Assembly (NCBI RefSeq): GCF_000423365.1 | Contig: NZ_AUHV01000003.1 | Location: 930,001 to 994,000, forward strand | Direction: 5' to 3' | Origin: Maritalea myrionectae DSM 19524 | GTDB taxonomy: Bacteria; Pseudomonadota; Alphaproteobacteria; Rhizobiales; Devosiaceae | Length of the DNA stretch: 64,000 bases | In this document: positions 8,495 through 16,997 of the stretch, piece after piece | How positions within the stretch are numbered: position 1 is the first letter of the stretch | Layout: each line of letters begins with the position of its first letter | The notes under the pieces: model-generated | Told to the model about the DNA's origin: nothing | What the model saw: the letters and a program-made list of their open reading frames with translations, nothing else | Databases searched by the model: none | Position numbers and translations under genes: made by a program

Positions 8495-9465
8495 GTTCGC
8501 CCCTGCTCCGTGATAAAGGCATCAAAGGCCGCGAAAGCCTGTGCCCGCAACCCATCATTCTCCATGAAAATCTCATGCCGCGCATTGGGCAACACCGCGT
8601 GGCGGCCCGTGCGCATGCTCATGCCCAAATGCTCAATGGCGGAGGTGGAGACCACCCGATCATTGGCCGCGGCCAGCATCAGCACGGGTAATTTCACTTT
8701 CTGGCCAAATTCAGGCGCGCCGGCCTTTTCCATGGCCACCAAGCTCGCCGCGGTCCACCCCACTGTGGGCGCTGCAATCAACAAGTCGGGTCGGTGATCC
8801 AGCGTCTTTACCATCCGCATATAGCGCCCATGGTCTGAAGTCAGCTCATTGCCGGGAAAGGTTTTGGCGCTGGGCCGCGGAAATTTCCACGGCTGCATCG
8901 GCACATGCCCCGCCCCGAAAAACTTCAGTAATTGCACCAAGTTCTTGCCGGTCGATATGCTGACCCCCAGGTCCAAAGAGACCATCGGCGCGCTCAAAAA
9001 CACACGTTCAAACATCAACCGATCACGGGTTGCCGCGAACAAAGAGGCAAGCCCGCCCATCGAATGCCCGACCAGATAGAATGGCGGCGGACAATCGGGC
9101 AGCAAAATATCAGCGTGAAAGCTGACAAGATCCGCGACATAGTCATTAAAATCTTCCACATGACCCAATTTCGGATTGGCGATCAGCCGATCGGAACCGC
9201 CTTGCCCGCGCCAATCAAATGTCGCGACCGAAAATCCCCGCTGCTGAAAATCATAAATCGTCTCAAAATATTTCTCGATATATTCCGTGCGCCCCTGCAC
9301 CAAACAAATCGTACCCTTATTTTTGTTGCCCAATCGGGGCCACAACGCATACCGCAGCTTCACATTGTCTCTGGTTTTGAAAAAACCGGCCCGCGCGCCC
9401 GATGGAATGGGATTGCTCGGAATGTTGGCCAGCTCTGGCCCCATCACTTTATTCGGCGCGTTCAT
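8491..9465 (-). CDS. alpha/beta hydrolase, monoacylglycerol lipase/lysophospholipase type
   Basis: PldB-like serine hydrolase of 324 residues. GHSMGG is the nucleophile elbow, AANDRVVS carries the acid, and NARHEIFMEND the catalytic histidine; FDWRGQGGSDR is the conserved loop after the third strand. Family members hydrolyse monoacylglycerols or lysophospholipids. The start chosen is the ATG at 9465 because CAAGGAGAAAAA precedes it. A start 90 bases upstream would add a tail without a ribosome-binding site. It is the first gene of a two-gene unit with the glycolipid-binding-domain gene. No signal peptide is visible, so it is probably cytoplasmic or membrane-associated. Confidence 0.85.
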   Translation of the reverse strand: MNAPNKVMGPELANIPSNPIPSGARAGFFKTRDNVKLRYALWPRLGNKNKGTICLVQGRTEYIEKYFETIYDFQQRGFSVATFDWRGQGGSDRLIANPKLGHVEDFNDYVADLVSFHADILLPDCPPPFYLVGHSMGGLASLFAATRDRLMFERVFLSAPMVSLDLGVSISTGKNLVQLLKFFGAGHVPMQPWKFPRPSAKTFPGNELTSDHGRYMRMVKTLDHRPDLLIAAPTVGWTAASLVAMEKAGAPEFGQKVKLPVLMLAAANDRVVSTSAIEHLGMSMRTGRHAVLPNARHEIFMENDGLRAQAFAAFDAFITEQGRT

Positions 9466-9546
9466 TTTTTCTCCTTGGCGAACATGGAAGTGCTTGCCCC
9501 ACCATTTAGGAAGCAATAGGGGGCTGTTGCAAGGCGAAAACAATAA

Positions 9547-9573
9547 AGCCAGCAATTTTAAAAATTGCTGGCT
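9547..9573. promoter_or_regulatory. 27-base palindrome upstream of the lipase gene
   Basis: Thirteen-base arms (AGCCAGCAATTTT and its complement) surround a single A. The element lies 82 bases before the lipase start on the minus strand, and no gene ends into it on either strand. With only one central base it would fold poorly as RNA, unless the A/T-rich centre opens into the loop of a GC-capped hairpin. It may be an operator for a dimeric regulator, or a remnant hairpin. Confidence 0.35.
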
Positions 9574-9782
9574 TATTGGGGTGGAACATCATGCGGGGGG
9601 CGGATGATGATGTTCCGATTAAGGTTGTTGCAAGCCGTGATCAGACTGTTTTGCGGCTTACAAAACTGACTATATGAAACACTGGCTGAACCAGTTTATA
9701 ATTCCCCATTCATTTTCGGTTCATCAAATAAAGCATTGAAAAAAATGTAGATTATTGAAAATGCATTTTGGGGCGTCGCCCC

Positions 9783-9813
9783 CTTGAAATCCAAAAATCA
9801 TCGCCCAAATATA
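9783..9813 (+). promoter_or_regulatory. RpoH (sigma-32) heat-shock promoter
   Basis: CCCCCTTGAAA gives the -35 box (CTTGAAA at 9783-9789) and CCCAAATATA the -10 box (9804-9813), with a 14-base spacer. This fits the sigma-32 pattern CTTGAAA-N13-15-CCCCATNTA closely. Transcription would begin near 9820, giving a leader of about 95 bases before hsp20, as expected for a ROSE-controlled gene. Confidence 0.75.
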
Positions 9814-9879
9814 TAGATGTCAGCGGCCCATTAGGGGGCTGACAAGTGAAACTGAAAAGATGCCCATATCGGGATCTTG

Positions 9880-9916
9880 AACCGTTCATATTGCTTCTAA
9901 AGGAGAATATGTCATG
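9880..9916 (+). ncRNA. ROSE-type RNA thermometer in the hsp20 leader
   Basis: The last leader hairpin pairs CATATT (9887-9892) with AATATG (9906-9911) and CTTCT (9894-9898) with the Shine-Dalgarno AGGAG (9901-9905), leaving G9893 unpaired and a two-base loop. The strand facing the ribosome-binding site reads TTGCT, the ROSE signature in which the unpaired G makes the helix melt on heating. An upstream mini-hairpin CCC-ATATC-GGG (9863-9873) lies in the same leader. At low temperature translation of hsp20 would be blocked; at high temperature the site opens. Confidence 0.8.
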
Positions 9917-10381
9917 AACACATTGGATCTTTCCCCATTCTATCGCTCAACAGTTGGCTTTGATCGCCTATTCAACCTGCTTGACGATCTCTCACCACAA
10001 GAAACGAACGCCTTCCCGCCCTACAATATTGAGCGCACAGGCGAAGACACTTACCGCATTACCATGGCTGTGGCCGGGTTTGCGCGTGAGGATCTGGTGA
10101 TCGAGACCAAAGAAAGCGCGATCATTGTTAAGGGCGCAAAATCCCAAAGCACAGACGAGCAAGCCCGCGAGTTCCTCCATCGCGGCATTGCTGAGCGTTC
10201 CTTCGAACGTCGGTTCAAACTGGCCGATTATGTAGAAGTGCGTGGTGCTGATTTGGAAAACGGCTTGCTGCACATTGATCTGGCGCGCGAACTGCCAGAA
10301 AGCAAGCGGCCGCGCAAAATCGCCATCGGTTCTGCCGATGACAACAACACCAAGAAAATTGAAAGCGAAGTGAAAAACTAA
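9914..10381 (+). CDS. hspA: small heat-shock protein Hsp20 (IbpA/HspA type)
   Basis: ATP-independent chaperone that binds unfolding proteins in the cytoplasm and passes them to DnaK/ClpB. The 155-residue protein has a short N-terminal arm (MNTLDLSPFYRSTVGFDRLF), an alpha-crystallin domain from about residue 35 to 130 with MAVAGFAREDL and GLLHIDL, and a C-terminal tail with the RKIAI anchor motif that makes oligomers. The arm and the FLHRGIAERSFERRF segment place it in the class-A rhizobial/IbpA group. Control appears double: an RpoH promoter at 9783 and a ROSE thermometer over the ribosome-binding site. An intrinsic terminator follows. The name ibpA would be equally suitable. Confidence 0.93.
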   Translation: MNTLDLSPFYRSTVGFDRLFNLLDDLSPQETNAFPPYNIERTGEDTYRITMAVAGFAREDLVIETKESAIIVKGAKSQSTDEQAREFLHRGIAERSFERRFKLADYVEVRGADLENGLLHIDLARELPESKRPRKIAIGSADDNNTKKIESEVKN

Positions 10382-10833
10382 GCTGACAATTCGTCAACAG
10401 ATTGACTGATCGTCGGGGCGCAACCACAACATGTTGCGCCCCGCTTCTATTTTGCCCCAACCTCTTGCCACCGGCGCAATAAAAAAACTTTATCGCCCCC
10501 CTTGCTCCTTTAGTCGATATCGAATAATCTCCGCGAAAAAATAGGACAGCAATACTGTCCATACCGCGTGACCAAAAGGCGCAAGTTGCAATTCGTGCAA
10601 CAGCCTTATATTTTTTGTGTCATAAGCAGTGTATAGCACTCTGGGGGAGAGCCTATATTGGCTCGATTGGGCGCGAAAAAGATCAACAAACGATCGCTAT
10701 CGCCCATTTTAGGAAAAATTGCGCTTGTCGCGAACGGCGCGTTGTGAATGCGATTCATAACGCACTGCATATAAAAACCTGACCCAAATTTCGCGCCCCC
10801 GCGCGAGATATGTATGACCTTTAGGAGGGGCTT
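10382..10833. other. 452-bp intergenic region between hsp20 and gltB
   Basis: It begins with the hsp20 terminator (10415-10453) and ends with the gltB ribosome-binding site AGGAGGGG at 10823-10830. Between them it is rather A+T-rich with short palindromes (CGATATCG near 10515), but I see no gene, riboswitch or clear sigma-54 or NtrC site. An open frame on the minus strand (10606-10992) runs into gltB and is probably chance. Confidence 0.5.
10415..10453 (+). terminator. intrinsic terminator of hsp20
   Basis: A perfect ten-base-pair stem, GGGGCGCAAC with GTTGCGCCCC, has an eight-base loop and is followed by GCTTCTATTTT. It lies 34 bases past the hsp20 stop. Confidence 0.8.
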
Positions 10834-13800
10834 ATGGCCAAAAAGAATGACCAAGCTTTGCGTGACGTGCGGGTAGATTCCGCCAAAACAGCAAATGGCC
10901 GCCCCAAACCTGTGGGGCTTTACGACCCCCAGAATGAGCATGATGCTTGCGGCTTGGGCCTGATTGCCAATATCGACAATACCGCGACCCATGACATTGT
11001 GGCCTCAGGCCTGAAAATCCTGATCAATTTGACCCATCGGGGCGCCGTGGGCGCAGACCCGTTGATGGGCGATGGCGCGGGCATGCTGGTGCAAATCCCG
11101 CACGAATTTTTGGCCAAGGCCGTTGATTTCGACCTGCCTGAAGCTGGCGATTATGCTGTGGCCATGCTGTTCTATCCGAACGATGCAAAACTGAAAGCCA
11201 AATGCGCCGAAAAGCTGATCAATTGCGCCCGCGCTGAGGGCCTTGAAGTGTTGGGCACCCGTGAAGTGCCCATGGACAATTCCACCTTGTCAGAAGGTGT
11301 GATCGCCACGCAGCCAATTATCGAACAAGTCTTTGTTGCCCGCCCAGAAGGCTTGAGCGACGAAGAGTTTGAAACCAAATTGCTGATCACCCGCAAGGTG
11401 ATTTCAAACACCATTTATCGTGAACTGCCCGAAGCGGATAACGACAACGGCTTTTATGTTGTCTCCTTCTCGTCACGCACCCTTGTCTATAAAGGCATGT
11501 TCTTGGCCGAGCAGTTGGGGCCATTCTATCCTGATCTTGTGGACGAAGATTTCAAATCAGCTTTGGCGCTGGTGCACCAACGCTTCTCCACCAACACGTT
11601 CCCATCTTGGAAGCTGGCCCACCCTTACCGCTTTGTCGCCCACAATGGTGAGATCAACACCATCCGCGGCAACGTGAACTGGATGGCTGCGCGCCAAGCC
11701 TCCGTCGCGTCTGACAAATTTGGCAAAGACATCACCAAGATTTGGCCGATCTCTTATGAAGGCCAGTCCGACACAGCGTGTTTTGACAATGCCCTCGAAT
11801 TCCTCGTGCGCGGTGGCTATAAATTGCCTCACGCCGCCATGATGATGGTGCCGCAGGCTTGGGCCGGCAACCCGCTGATGGATGATGAGCGCCGCGCCTT
11901 TTATGAATATCACGCCGCGCTGATGGAACCATGGGATGGCCCTGCCGCCATGGTGATGACCGATGGGCGCTATATTACTGCCACCTTGGACCGCAACGGC
12001 CTGCGCCCTGCACGCTATTGCGTCACCAAAAACAACCAAATCATCCTCGCCTCAGAGGCAGGTGTGTTGGACATTCCTGAAGAAGACATTGTTGAAAAAT
12101 GGCGCTTGCAGCCCGGCAAGATGCTGCTTGTTGATTTGGAAAACAACAAGATGGTTTCTGACGATGAGGTGAAAACCGAACTCGCCAAGAAAAATCCATA
12201 TCAAAAATGGCTCTCCCGCACCCAGATCGTGCTGGAAGACGCGCCGGGCGTTGACCGCCAGCCCGTTCAGCCTTTCGATAGCCTGCTGGATCGCCAGCAA
12301 GCATTTGGCTACACCCAAGAAGACATCAAATTCCTGCTGCCGCCGATGGCGACAACCGGGCAAGAAGGTGTGGGCTCTATGGGTACGGACACGCCAATTT
12401 CCGCGCTGTCGTCAAAATCAAAGCTGCTCTATTCCTACTTCCAGCAAAATTTTGCGCAGGTCACCAACCCACCAATTGATCCGATCCGTGAAGAATCGGT
12501 CATGAGCCTGATTTCCTTTATCGGCCCGCGGCCAAACCTGTTCGATCTGGAAGGCCTGTCAGAGCGCAAGCGCTTGGAAGTGCGCCAGCCAATCCTCACC
12601 AATGAGGATCTGGAAAAAGTCCGCACCATCGGCTCCATCGGTGATAACCAATTCATCACTGAAACCATCGACATCACTTACGCCGCCGAAAAAGGCGCCG
12701 ACTGGATGGAAGTGGCCCTTGAGGCCATTTGTGACCGTGCCGAAAGCGCCGTGCGCTTGGGCATGAACATTATCATCCTGTCCGATCGACTGATCTCGCA
12801 TGACCGCATTGCCATTCCGGCCCTGTTGGCCACGGCCGCCGTGCACCATCATTTGATCCGCAAAGGTTTGCGCACATCGTGCGGTTTGGTTGTTGAAACG
12901 GGTGAAGCCCGTGAAGTGCATCACTTCGCGGTGCTGGCTGGTTATGGCGCAGAAGCGATCAACCCATATTTGGCGTTTGAAACCATTTCTGCCATGCAGG
13001 CTGAAGGCCATTTCCCACCTGAAGTGGACGCGCAGGAATGCGTCAACCGCTACATCAAATCCATAGGCAAAGGCCTGTTGAAGATCATGTCCAAAATGGG
13101 CATTTCGACCTATCAGTCCTATTGCGGCGCACAAATTTTTGACGCGGTGGGCCTTTCTACTGATTTTGTCAAAAAGTTTTTCTTCGGCACAGGCACCTCC
13201 ATTGAAGGCGTTGGCCTGAAAGAAGTGGCGCAAGAAACAGCCGAACGCCACGTGTTGGCCTTTGGCAACGACGCTGTGTTGAAAAACAGCCTCGATGTGG
13301 GCGGCGAATATGCTTACCGTATTCGCGGCGAAAAGCACTCTTGGACGCCCGATACCATCGCCGATCTGCAACACGCCGTGCGTACAGCAGAAAAATCGCC
13401 AGAAGCGGCGCAGGCAAAATATGATGCCTTTGCCACAGCGGTGAACGATGCGTCCGAACAGCTTTTGACCATTCGCTCGATGTTTGAGCTGGCCCCTGCG
13501 GGCAAGCCAATCGACATTGATCAGGTTGAACCCGCTGTGGAAATCGTAAAGCGCTTTTCAACAGGTGCCATGTCCTTCGGCTCGATTTCGCGCGAAGCCC
13601 ATACCTCGTTGGCCATCGCCATGAACAAGATTGGCGGCAAGTCCAACACGGGTGAAGGCGGCGAAGAGCCTGATCGGTATAACCCCATGCCAGATGGCAG
13701 CCGCAACCCTGAACGGTCTGCCATCAAGCAGGTCGCGTCAGGTCGTTTCGGCGTGACCACCGATTATCTGGTCAATTCAGATATGATCCAGATTAAAGTG

Positions 13801-15546
13801 GCGCAGGGCGCAAAGCCCGGCGAAGGCGGGCAATTGCCTGGCCACAAAGTGGACGCTGTCATCGCGCAAACCCGGCACTCAACTCCGGGCGTGGGCTTGA
13901 TTTCACCGCCACCACACCACGACATTTACTCAATCGAAGATTTGGCCCAGCTGATCTATGATTTGAAAAACGTGAACCCAGTGGCCGATATTTCGGTCAA
14001 GCTCGTGTCTGAGCTCGGCGTTGGCACAGTGGCCGCAGGTGTGGCGAAAGCCCATGCGGATCACATCACCATCTCCGGCTTTGATGGCGGCACCGGCGCT
14101 TCGCCGCTCACCTCCATCAAGCATGCGGGCTCGCCTTGGGAAATCGGCTTGGCCGAAACCCACCAGACCTTGGTGCTCAATCGCCTGCGTTCACGCGTGA
14201 AGTTGCAAGTGGATGGCGGCTTTAAGACCGGCCGCGATGTATTGATCGGCGCCATTTTGGGCGCGGACGAATTTGGCTTTGCCACCGCACCATTGATTGC
14301 CGCAGGCTGCTTGATGATGCGTAAGTGCCACCTCAACACCTGCCCCGTGGGCATCGCGACGCAGGATCCTGAATTGCGCAAGCGGTTTAAGGGCACGCCA
14401 GAGCATGTGGTGAACTACTTCTTCTATGTGGCTGAAGAGTTGCGCCAATTGATGGCTCAATTGGGCGTCAAAACCATCCAGGATTTGGTTGGCCGCACCG
14501 AGCTGTTGCAACAGCGTAAAGACGTGCCGCACGACAAAGCGCAGGGCATTGATCTGTCAAAACTGCTCTACAAGCCAGAACTGCATGAGGGCGATACCTA
14601 TTATCACTCACAATTGCAGGACCACGGCCTTGAGGACATTTTGGACAAGCAATTGATCAAAAATGCCAAGCCCGCTTTGGAAAAAGGCGAAGCGGTGAAC
14701 TTTGACATCGACATCAAGTCGAAGAACCGTTCAGCAGGTGCCATGTTGTCCGGCGCTGTCGCCATGAAATATGGCTTGCAGGGCCTGCCAGAGGACACCA
14801 TCGCGGTGAACCTTAAAGGCATCGCAGGACAAGCCTTTGGCGCCTTCCTCACCAATGGCATCAGCTTTGATCTGCAAGGCGAAGCAAATGACTATGTGGG
14901 CAAAGGCCTTTCAGGCGGCCGCATTGTGGTGCGTCCCCCAGAAAATGCCAATATCGTGCCGGAACGCTCAATCATTGTTGGCAACACGGTGCTTTATGGC
15001 GCCATTTCTGGCGAATGCTATTTCCGTGGTTTTGCTGGCGAGCGCTTTGCCGTGCGGAACTCTGGTGCCATCGCCGTTGTCGAAGGCTTGGGTGACCATG
15101 GCTGTGAATATATGACTGGCGGCGTGGTTGTCGTGATCGGGGATACAGGCCGTAACTTTGCGGCAGGCATGTCCGGTGGCGTGGCCTATGTGTTGGACGA
15201 AGACAAAACATTCCGCTCACGCTGCAACCTGGCTATGGTCGATCTGGAGCCTGTTTTGGAAGAAGAAGATCTAATGCGCGAACACCATCATCACGGTGGC
15301 GACATTGAATGGCATGGCCGCGTGGACATTTCCGGCGACATGACCAAGCATGATGACGAGCGGCTCTATCAGCTGATCTCAAACCATCTGCACTACACAG
15401 GCTCTTCCCGCGCCAAATTGATTTTGGACAATTGGGAAGACTATCGCAGCAAGTTCGTCAAAGTGATGCCGGTGGAATATCGCCGCGCCATTTTGGAAAT
15501 GGAACAGGCCCGCATGAACACTGAAGATCAAAATCAAAGCGCGTAA
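10834..15546 (+). CDS. gltB: glutamate synthase (NADPH) large subunit
   Basis: Makes two glutamates from glutamine and 2-oxoglutarate with the small subunit. The 1570-residue protein has the full GOGAT layout. The glutaminase domain starts at C39 (in HDACGLG), which must be freed by removal of a 38-residue propeptide. It is followed by the central domain, the FMN synthase domain with the 3Fe-4S cysteines C1159, C1165 and C1170, and the C-terminal GXGXG beta-helix (about 1270-1520). The start has AGGAGGGG 3-10 bases upstream. gltD follows after eight bases, with its own AGGAGG, so the two form an operon. Together with glutamine synthetase, which is not in the window, it is the high-affinity ammonium route. 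Confidence 0.98.
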   Translation: MAKKNDQALRDVRVDSAKTANGRPKPVGLYDPQNEHDACGLGLIANIDNTATHDIVASGLKILINLTHRGAVGADPLMGDGAGMLVQIPHEFLAKAVDFDLPEAGDYAVAMLFYPNDAKLKAKCAEKLINCARAEGLEVLGTREVPMDNSTLSEGVIATQPIIEQVFVARPEGLSDEEFETKLLITRKVISNTIYRELPEADNDNGFYVVSFSSRTLVYKGMFLAEQLGPFYPDLVDEDFKSALALVHQRFSTNTFPSWKLAHPYRFVAHNGEINTIRGNVNWMAARQASVASDKFGKDITKIWPISYEGQSDTACFDNALEFLVRGGYKLPHAAMMMVPQAWAGNPLMDDERRAFYEYHAALMEPWDGPAAMVMTDGRYITATLDRNGLRPARYCVTKNNQIILASEAGVLDIPEEDIVEKWRLQPGKMLLVDLENNKMVSDDEVKTELAKKNPYQKWLSRTQIVLEDAPGVDRQPVQPFDSLLDRQQAFGYTQEDIKFLLPPMATTGQEGVGSMGTDTPISALSSKSKLLYSYFQQNFAQVTNPPIDPIREESVMSLISFIGPRPNLFDLEGLSERKRLEVRQPILTNEDLEKVRTIGSIGDNQFITETIDITYAAEKGADWMEVALEAICDRAESAVRLGMNIIILSDRLISHDRIAIPALLATAAVHHHLIRKGLRTSCGLVVETGEAREVHHFAVLAGYGAEAINPYLAFETISAMQAEGHFPPEVDAQECVNRYIKSIGKGLLKIMSKMGISTYQSYCGAQIFDAVGLSTDFVKKFFFGTGTSIEGVGLKEVAQETAERHVLAFGNDAVLKNSLDVGGEYAYRIRGEKHSWTPDTIADLQHAVRTAEKSPEAAQAKYDAFATAVNDASEQLLTIRSMFELAPAGKPIDIDQVEPAVEIVKRFSTGAMSFGSISREAHTSLAIAMNKIGGKSNTGEGGEEPDRYNPMPDGSRNPERSAIKQVASGRFGVTTDYLVNSDMIQIKVAQGAKPGEGGQLPGHKVDAVIAQTRHSTPGVGLISPPPHHDIYSIEDLAQLIYDLKNVNPVADISVKLVSELGVGTVAAGVAKAHADHITISGFDGGTGASPLTSIKHAGSPWEIGLAETHQTLVLNRLRSRVKLQVDGGFKTGRDVLIGAILGADEFGFATAPLIAAGCLMMRKCHLNTCPVGIATQDPELRKRFKGTPEHVVNYFFYVAEELRQLMAQLGVKTIQDLVGRTELLQQRKDVPHDKAQGIDLSKLLYKPELHEGDTYYHSQLQDHGLEDILDKQLIKNAKPALEKGEAVNFDIDIKSKNRSAGAMLSGAVAMKYGLQGLPEDTIAVNLKGIAGQAFGAFLTNGISFDLQGEANDYVGKGLSGGRIVVRPPENANIVPERSIIVGNTVLYGAISGECYFRGFAGERFAVRNSGAIAVVEGLGDHGCEYMTGGVVVVIGDTGRNFAAGMSGGVAYVLDEDKTFRSRCNLAMVDLEPVLEEEDLMREHHHHGGDIEWHGRVDISGDMTKHDDERLYQLISNHLHYTGSSRAKLILDNWEDYRSKFVKVMPVEYRRAILEMEQARMNTEDQNQSA

Positions 15547-15560
15547 AGGAGGAATTGACT

Positions 15561-16988
15561 ATGGGTAAGCACACAGGTTTCCTCGAAATCGATCGTCAAG
15601 AAGCGCGCTATGAGCCAGCCTCAGATCGCGTGCGGCACTACAATGAATTCACGGTCCCCCTCACCGAGGGCGAGATTGTGCGGCAGGCATCACGCTGCAT
15701 GGATTGCGGCATTCCTTATTGCCATGGCAATACGGGCTGCCCGGTCAACAACCAGATCCCCGATTGGAACGATTTGGTTTATCAGCGTGATTGGGAAGAA
15801 GCATCAGAGAACCTTCACTCCACCAACAATTTCCCGGAGTTTACGGGCCGCATCTGCCCCGCACCTTGTGAAGAGGCATGCACGCTCAATTTGGAAGACG
15901 CCCCTGTCACCATCAAAACCATTGAGCAAACCATCGCCGACCGCGCCATCAAAAATGGCTGGCTAAAGCCAGAAATCGCCGAGAAAAAGACGGGCAAAAA
16001 AGTAGCCATCATTGGCTCTGGTCCTGCAGGCATGGCCGCCGCGCAACAATTGGCGCGCGCTGGGCATGAAGTGCATCTCTATGAGCGCGAGGCCAAAGCG
16101 GGCGGGTTGCTACGCTATGGCATTCCTGACTTCAAAATGGAAAAGCACCACATTGATTGGCGCGTCGAGCAGATGGAAGCCGAAGGCGTAATCTTCCATT
16201 ACAATGAGAATATCGGCGTGACACGCTCGTTTGCCAACCTCAGAAAGAACCACGACGCCGTGTTGCTTTCTGGCGGCGCAGAGCATCCCCGCGATCCAGG
16301 TTGTGCTGGCCAGGATCTGGGCGGCGTGCATTTCGCCATGCCTTATCTCACGCAGCAGAATAAACGCGTCAGCGGCGAAGATATTGGCGACGAAGCGCCA
16401 ATCTTGGCCAATGGCAAGAAAGTTGTCGTGATTGGTGGCGGTGACACCGCATCAGACTGCGTGGGCACTGCGTTCCGTCAAGGTGCCGTTTCCGTAACGC
16501 AATTGGATATTCGCCCCGAGCCGCCAAAAACCGAAGATAAGCTCACCTCTTGGCCACACTGGGCCATCAAGCTGCGCACATCATCTTCGCAGGCCGAAGG
16601 TGCCAACCGCGAATTCCAATCGGCAACGGTTGAAATTATCGGCAATGATTTGGGCCATGTAACGGGCGTGAAATGCACACGCGTGGATGAAAACCGCGAC
16701 CCCATCAAAGATGGTGAGTTTATTCTGCGTGCCGATTTGGTGCTGATGGCCATTGGCTTTGCCCACCCCTTGCAAGAGGGCTTGCTGGCCGAATTGGGGG
16801 CTGATCTCGACCCACGCAAAAACCTTTTTGCGGACACCCTGTCCTATCGCACATCAGTTGACGGCGTGTATGCCGCAGGTGATATGCGTCGAGGCCAATC
16901 CTTGGTGGTTTGGGCCATTCGGGAAGGGCGTCAAGCGGCCCGCGCAATCGATATGGATTTGATGGGCGGCACCGATTTGCCGCGTTAA
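15561..16988 (+). CDS. gltD: glutamate synthase (NADPH) small subunit
   Basis: Passes electrons from NADPH through FAD and two 4Fe-4S clusters to GltB. CMDCGIPYC and the later CPAPC/CTL cysteines near the N-terminus bind the clusters. GSGPAGMAAA (about residue 150) is the FAD loop, and GGGDTASDCVG (about 290) the NADPH loop. A C-terminal AAGDMRRGQSLVVWAI segment is typical. I choose the ATG at 15561 (475 residues) because AGGAGG at 15547-15552 is eight bases away; a TTG six bases earlier is too close to that site. It ends nine bases before the convergent SGNH-hydrolase gene. Confidence 0.98.
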   Translation: MGKHTGFLEIDRQEARYEPASDRVRHYNEFTVPLTEGEIVRQASRCMDCGIPYCHGNTGCPVNNQIPDWNDLVYQRDWEEASENLHSTNNFPEFTGRICPAPCEEACTLNLEDAPVTIKTIEQTIADRAIKNGWLKPEIAEKKTGKKVAIIGSGPAGMAAAQQLARAGHEVHLYEREAKAGGLLRYGIPDFKMEKHHIDWRVEQMEAEGVIFHYNENIGVTRSFANLRKNHDAVLLSGGAEHPRDPGCAGQDLGGVHFAMPYLTQQNKRVSGEDIGDEAPILANGKKVVVIGGGDTASDCVGTAFRQGAVSVTQLDIRPEPPKTEDKLTSWPHWAIKLRTSSSQAEGANREFQSATVEIIGNDLGHVTGVKCTRVDENRDPIKDGEFILRADLVLMAIGFAHPLQEGLLAELGADLDPRKNLFADTLSYRTSVDGVYAAGDMRRGQSLVVWAIREGRQAARAIDMDLMGGTDLPR

Positions 16989-16997
16989 GTCCAACGC

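Larger units (their letters stand above)
9466..9913. other. 448-bp intergenic region between hydrolase and hsp20
   Basis: This A+T-rich region contains no convincing gene. It holds a 27-base near-perfect palindrome (9547-9573), a heat-shock promoter (9783-9813) and the hsp20 thermometer leader. The stretch 9574-9780 shows nothing that I can name. Confidence 0.6.

Noticed and set aside
10606-10992. 128-codon minus-strand frame upstream of gltB
   Set aside because: It runs into the gltB coding start and lacks a ribosome-binding site; no motif seen.
12559-13374. 271-codon minus-strand frame inside gltB
   Set aside because: Antisense to a well-conserved essential-type enzyme; composition is typical of a shadow frame.
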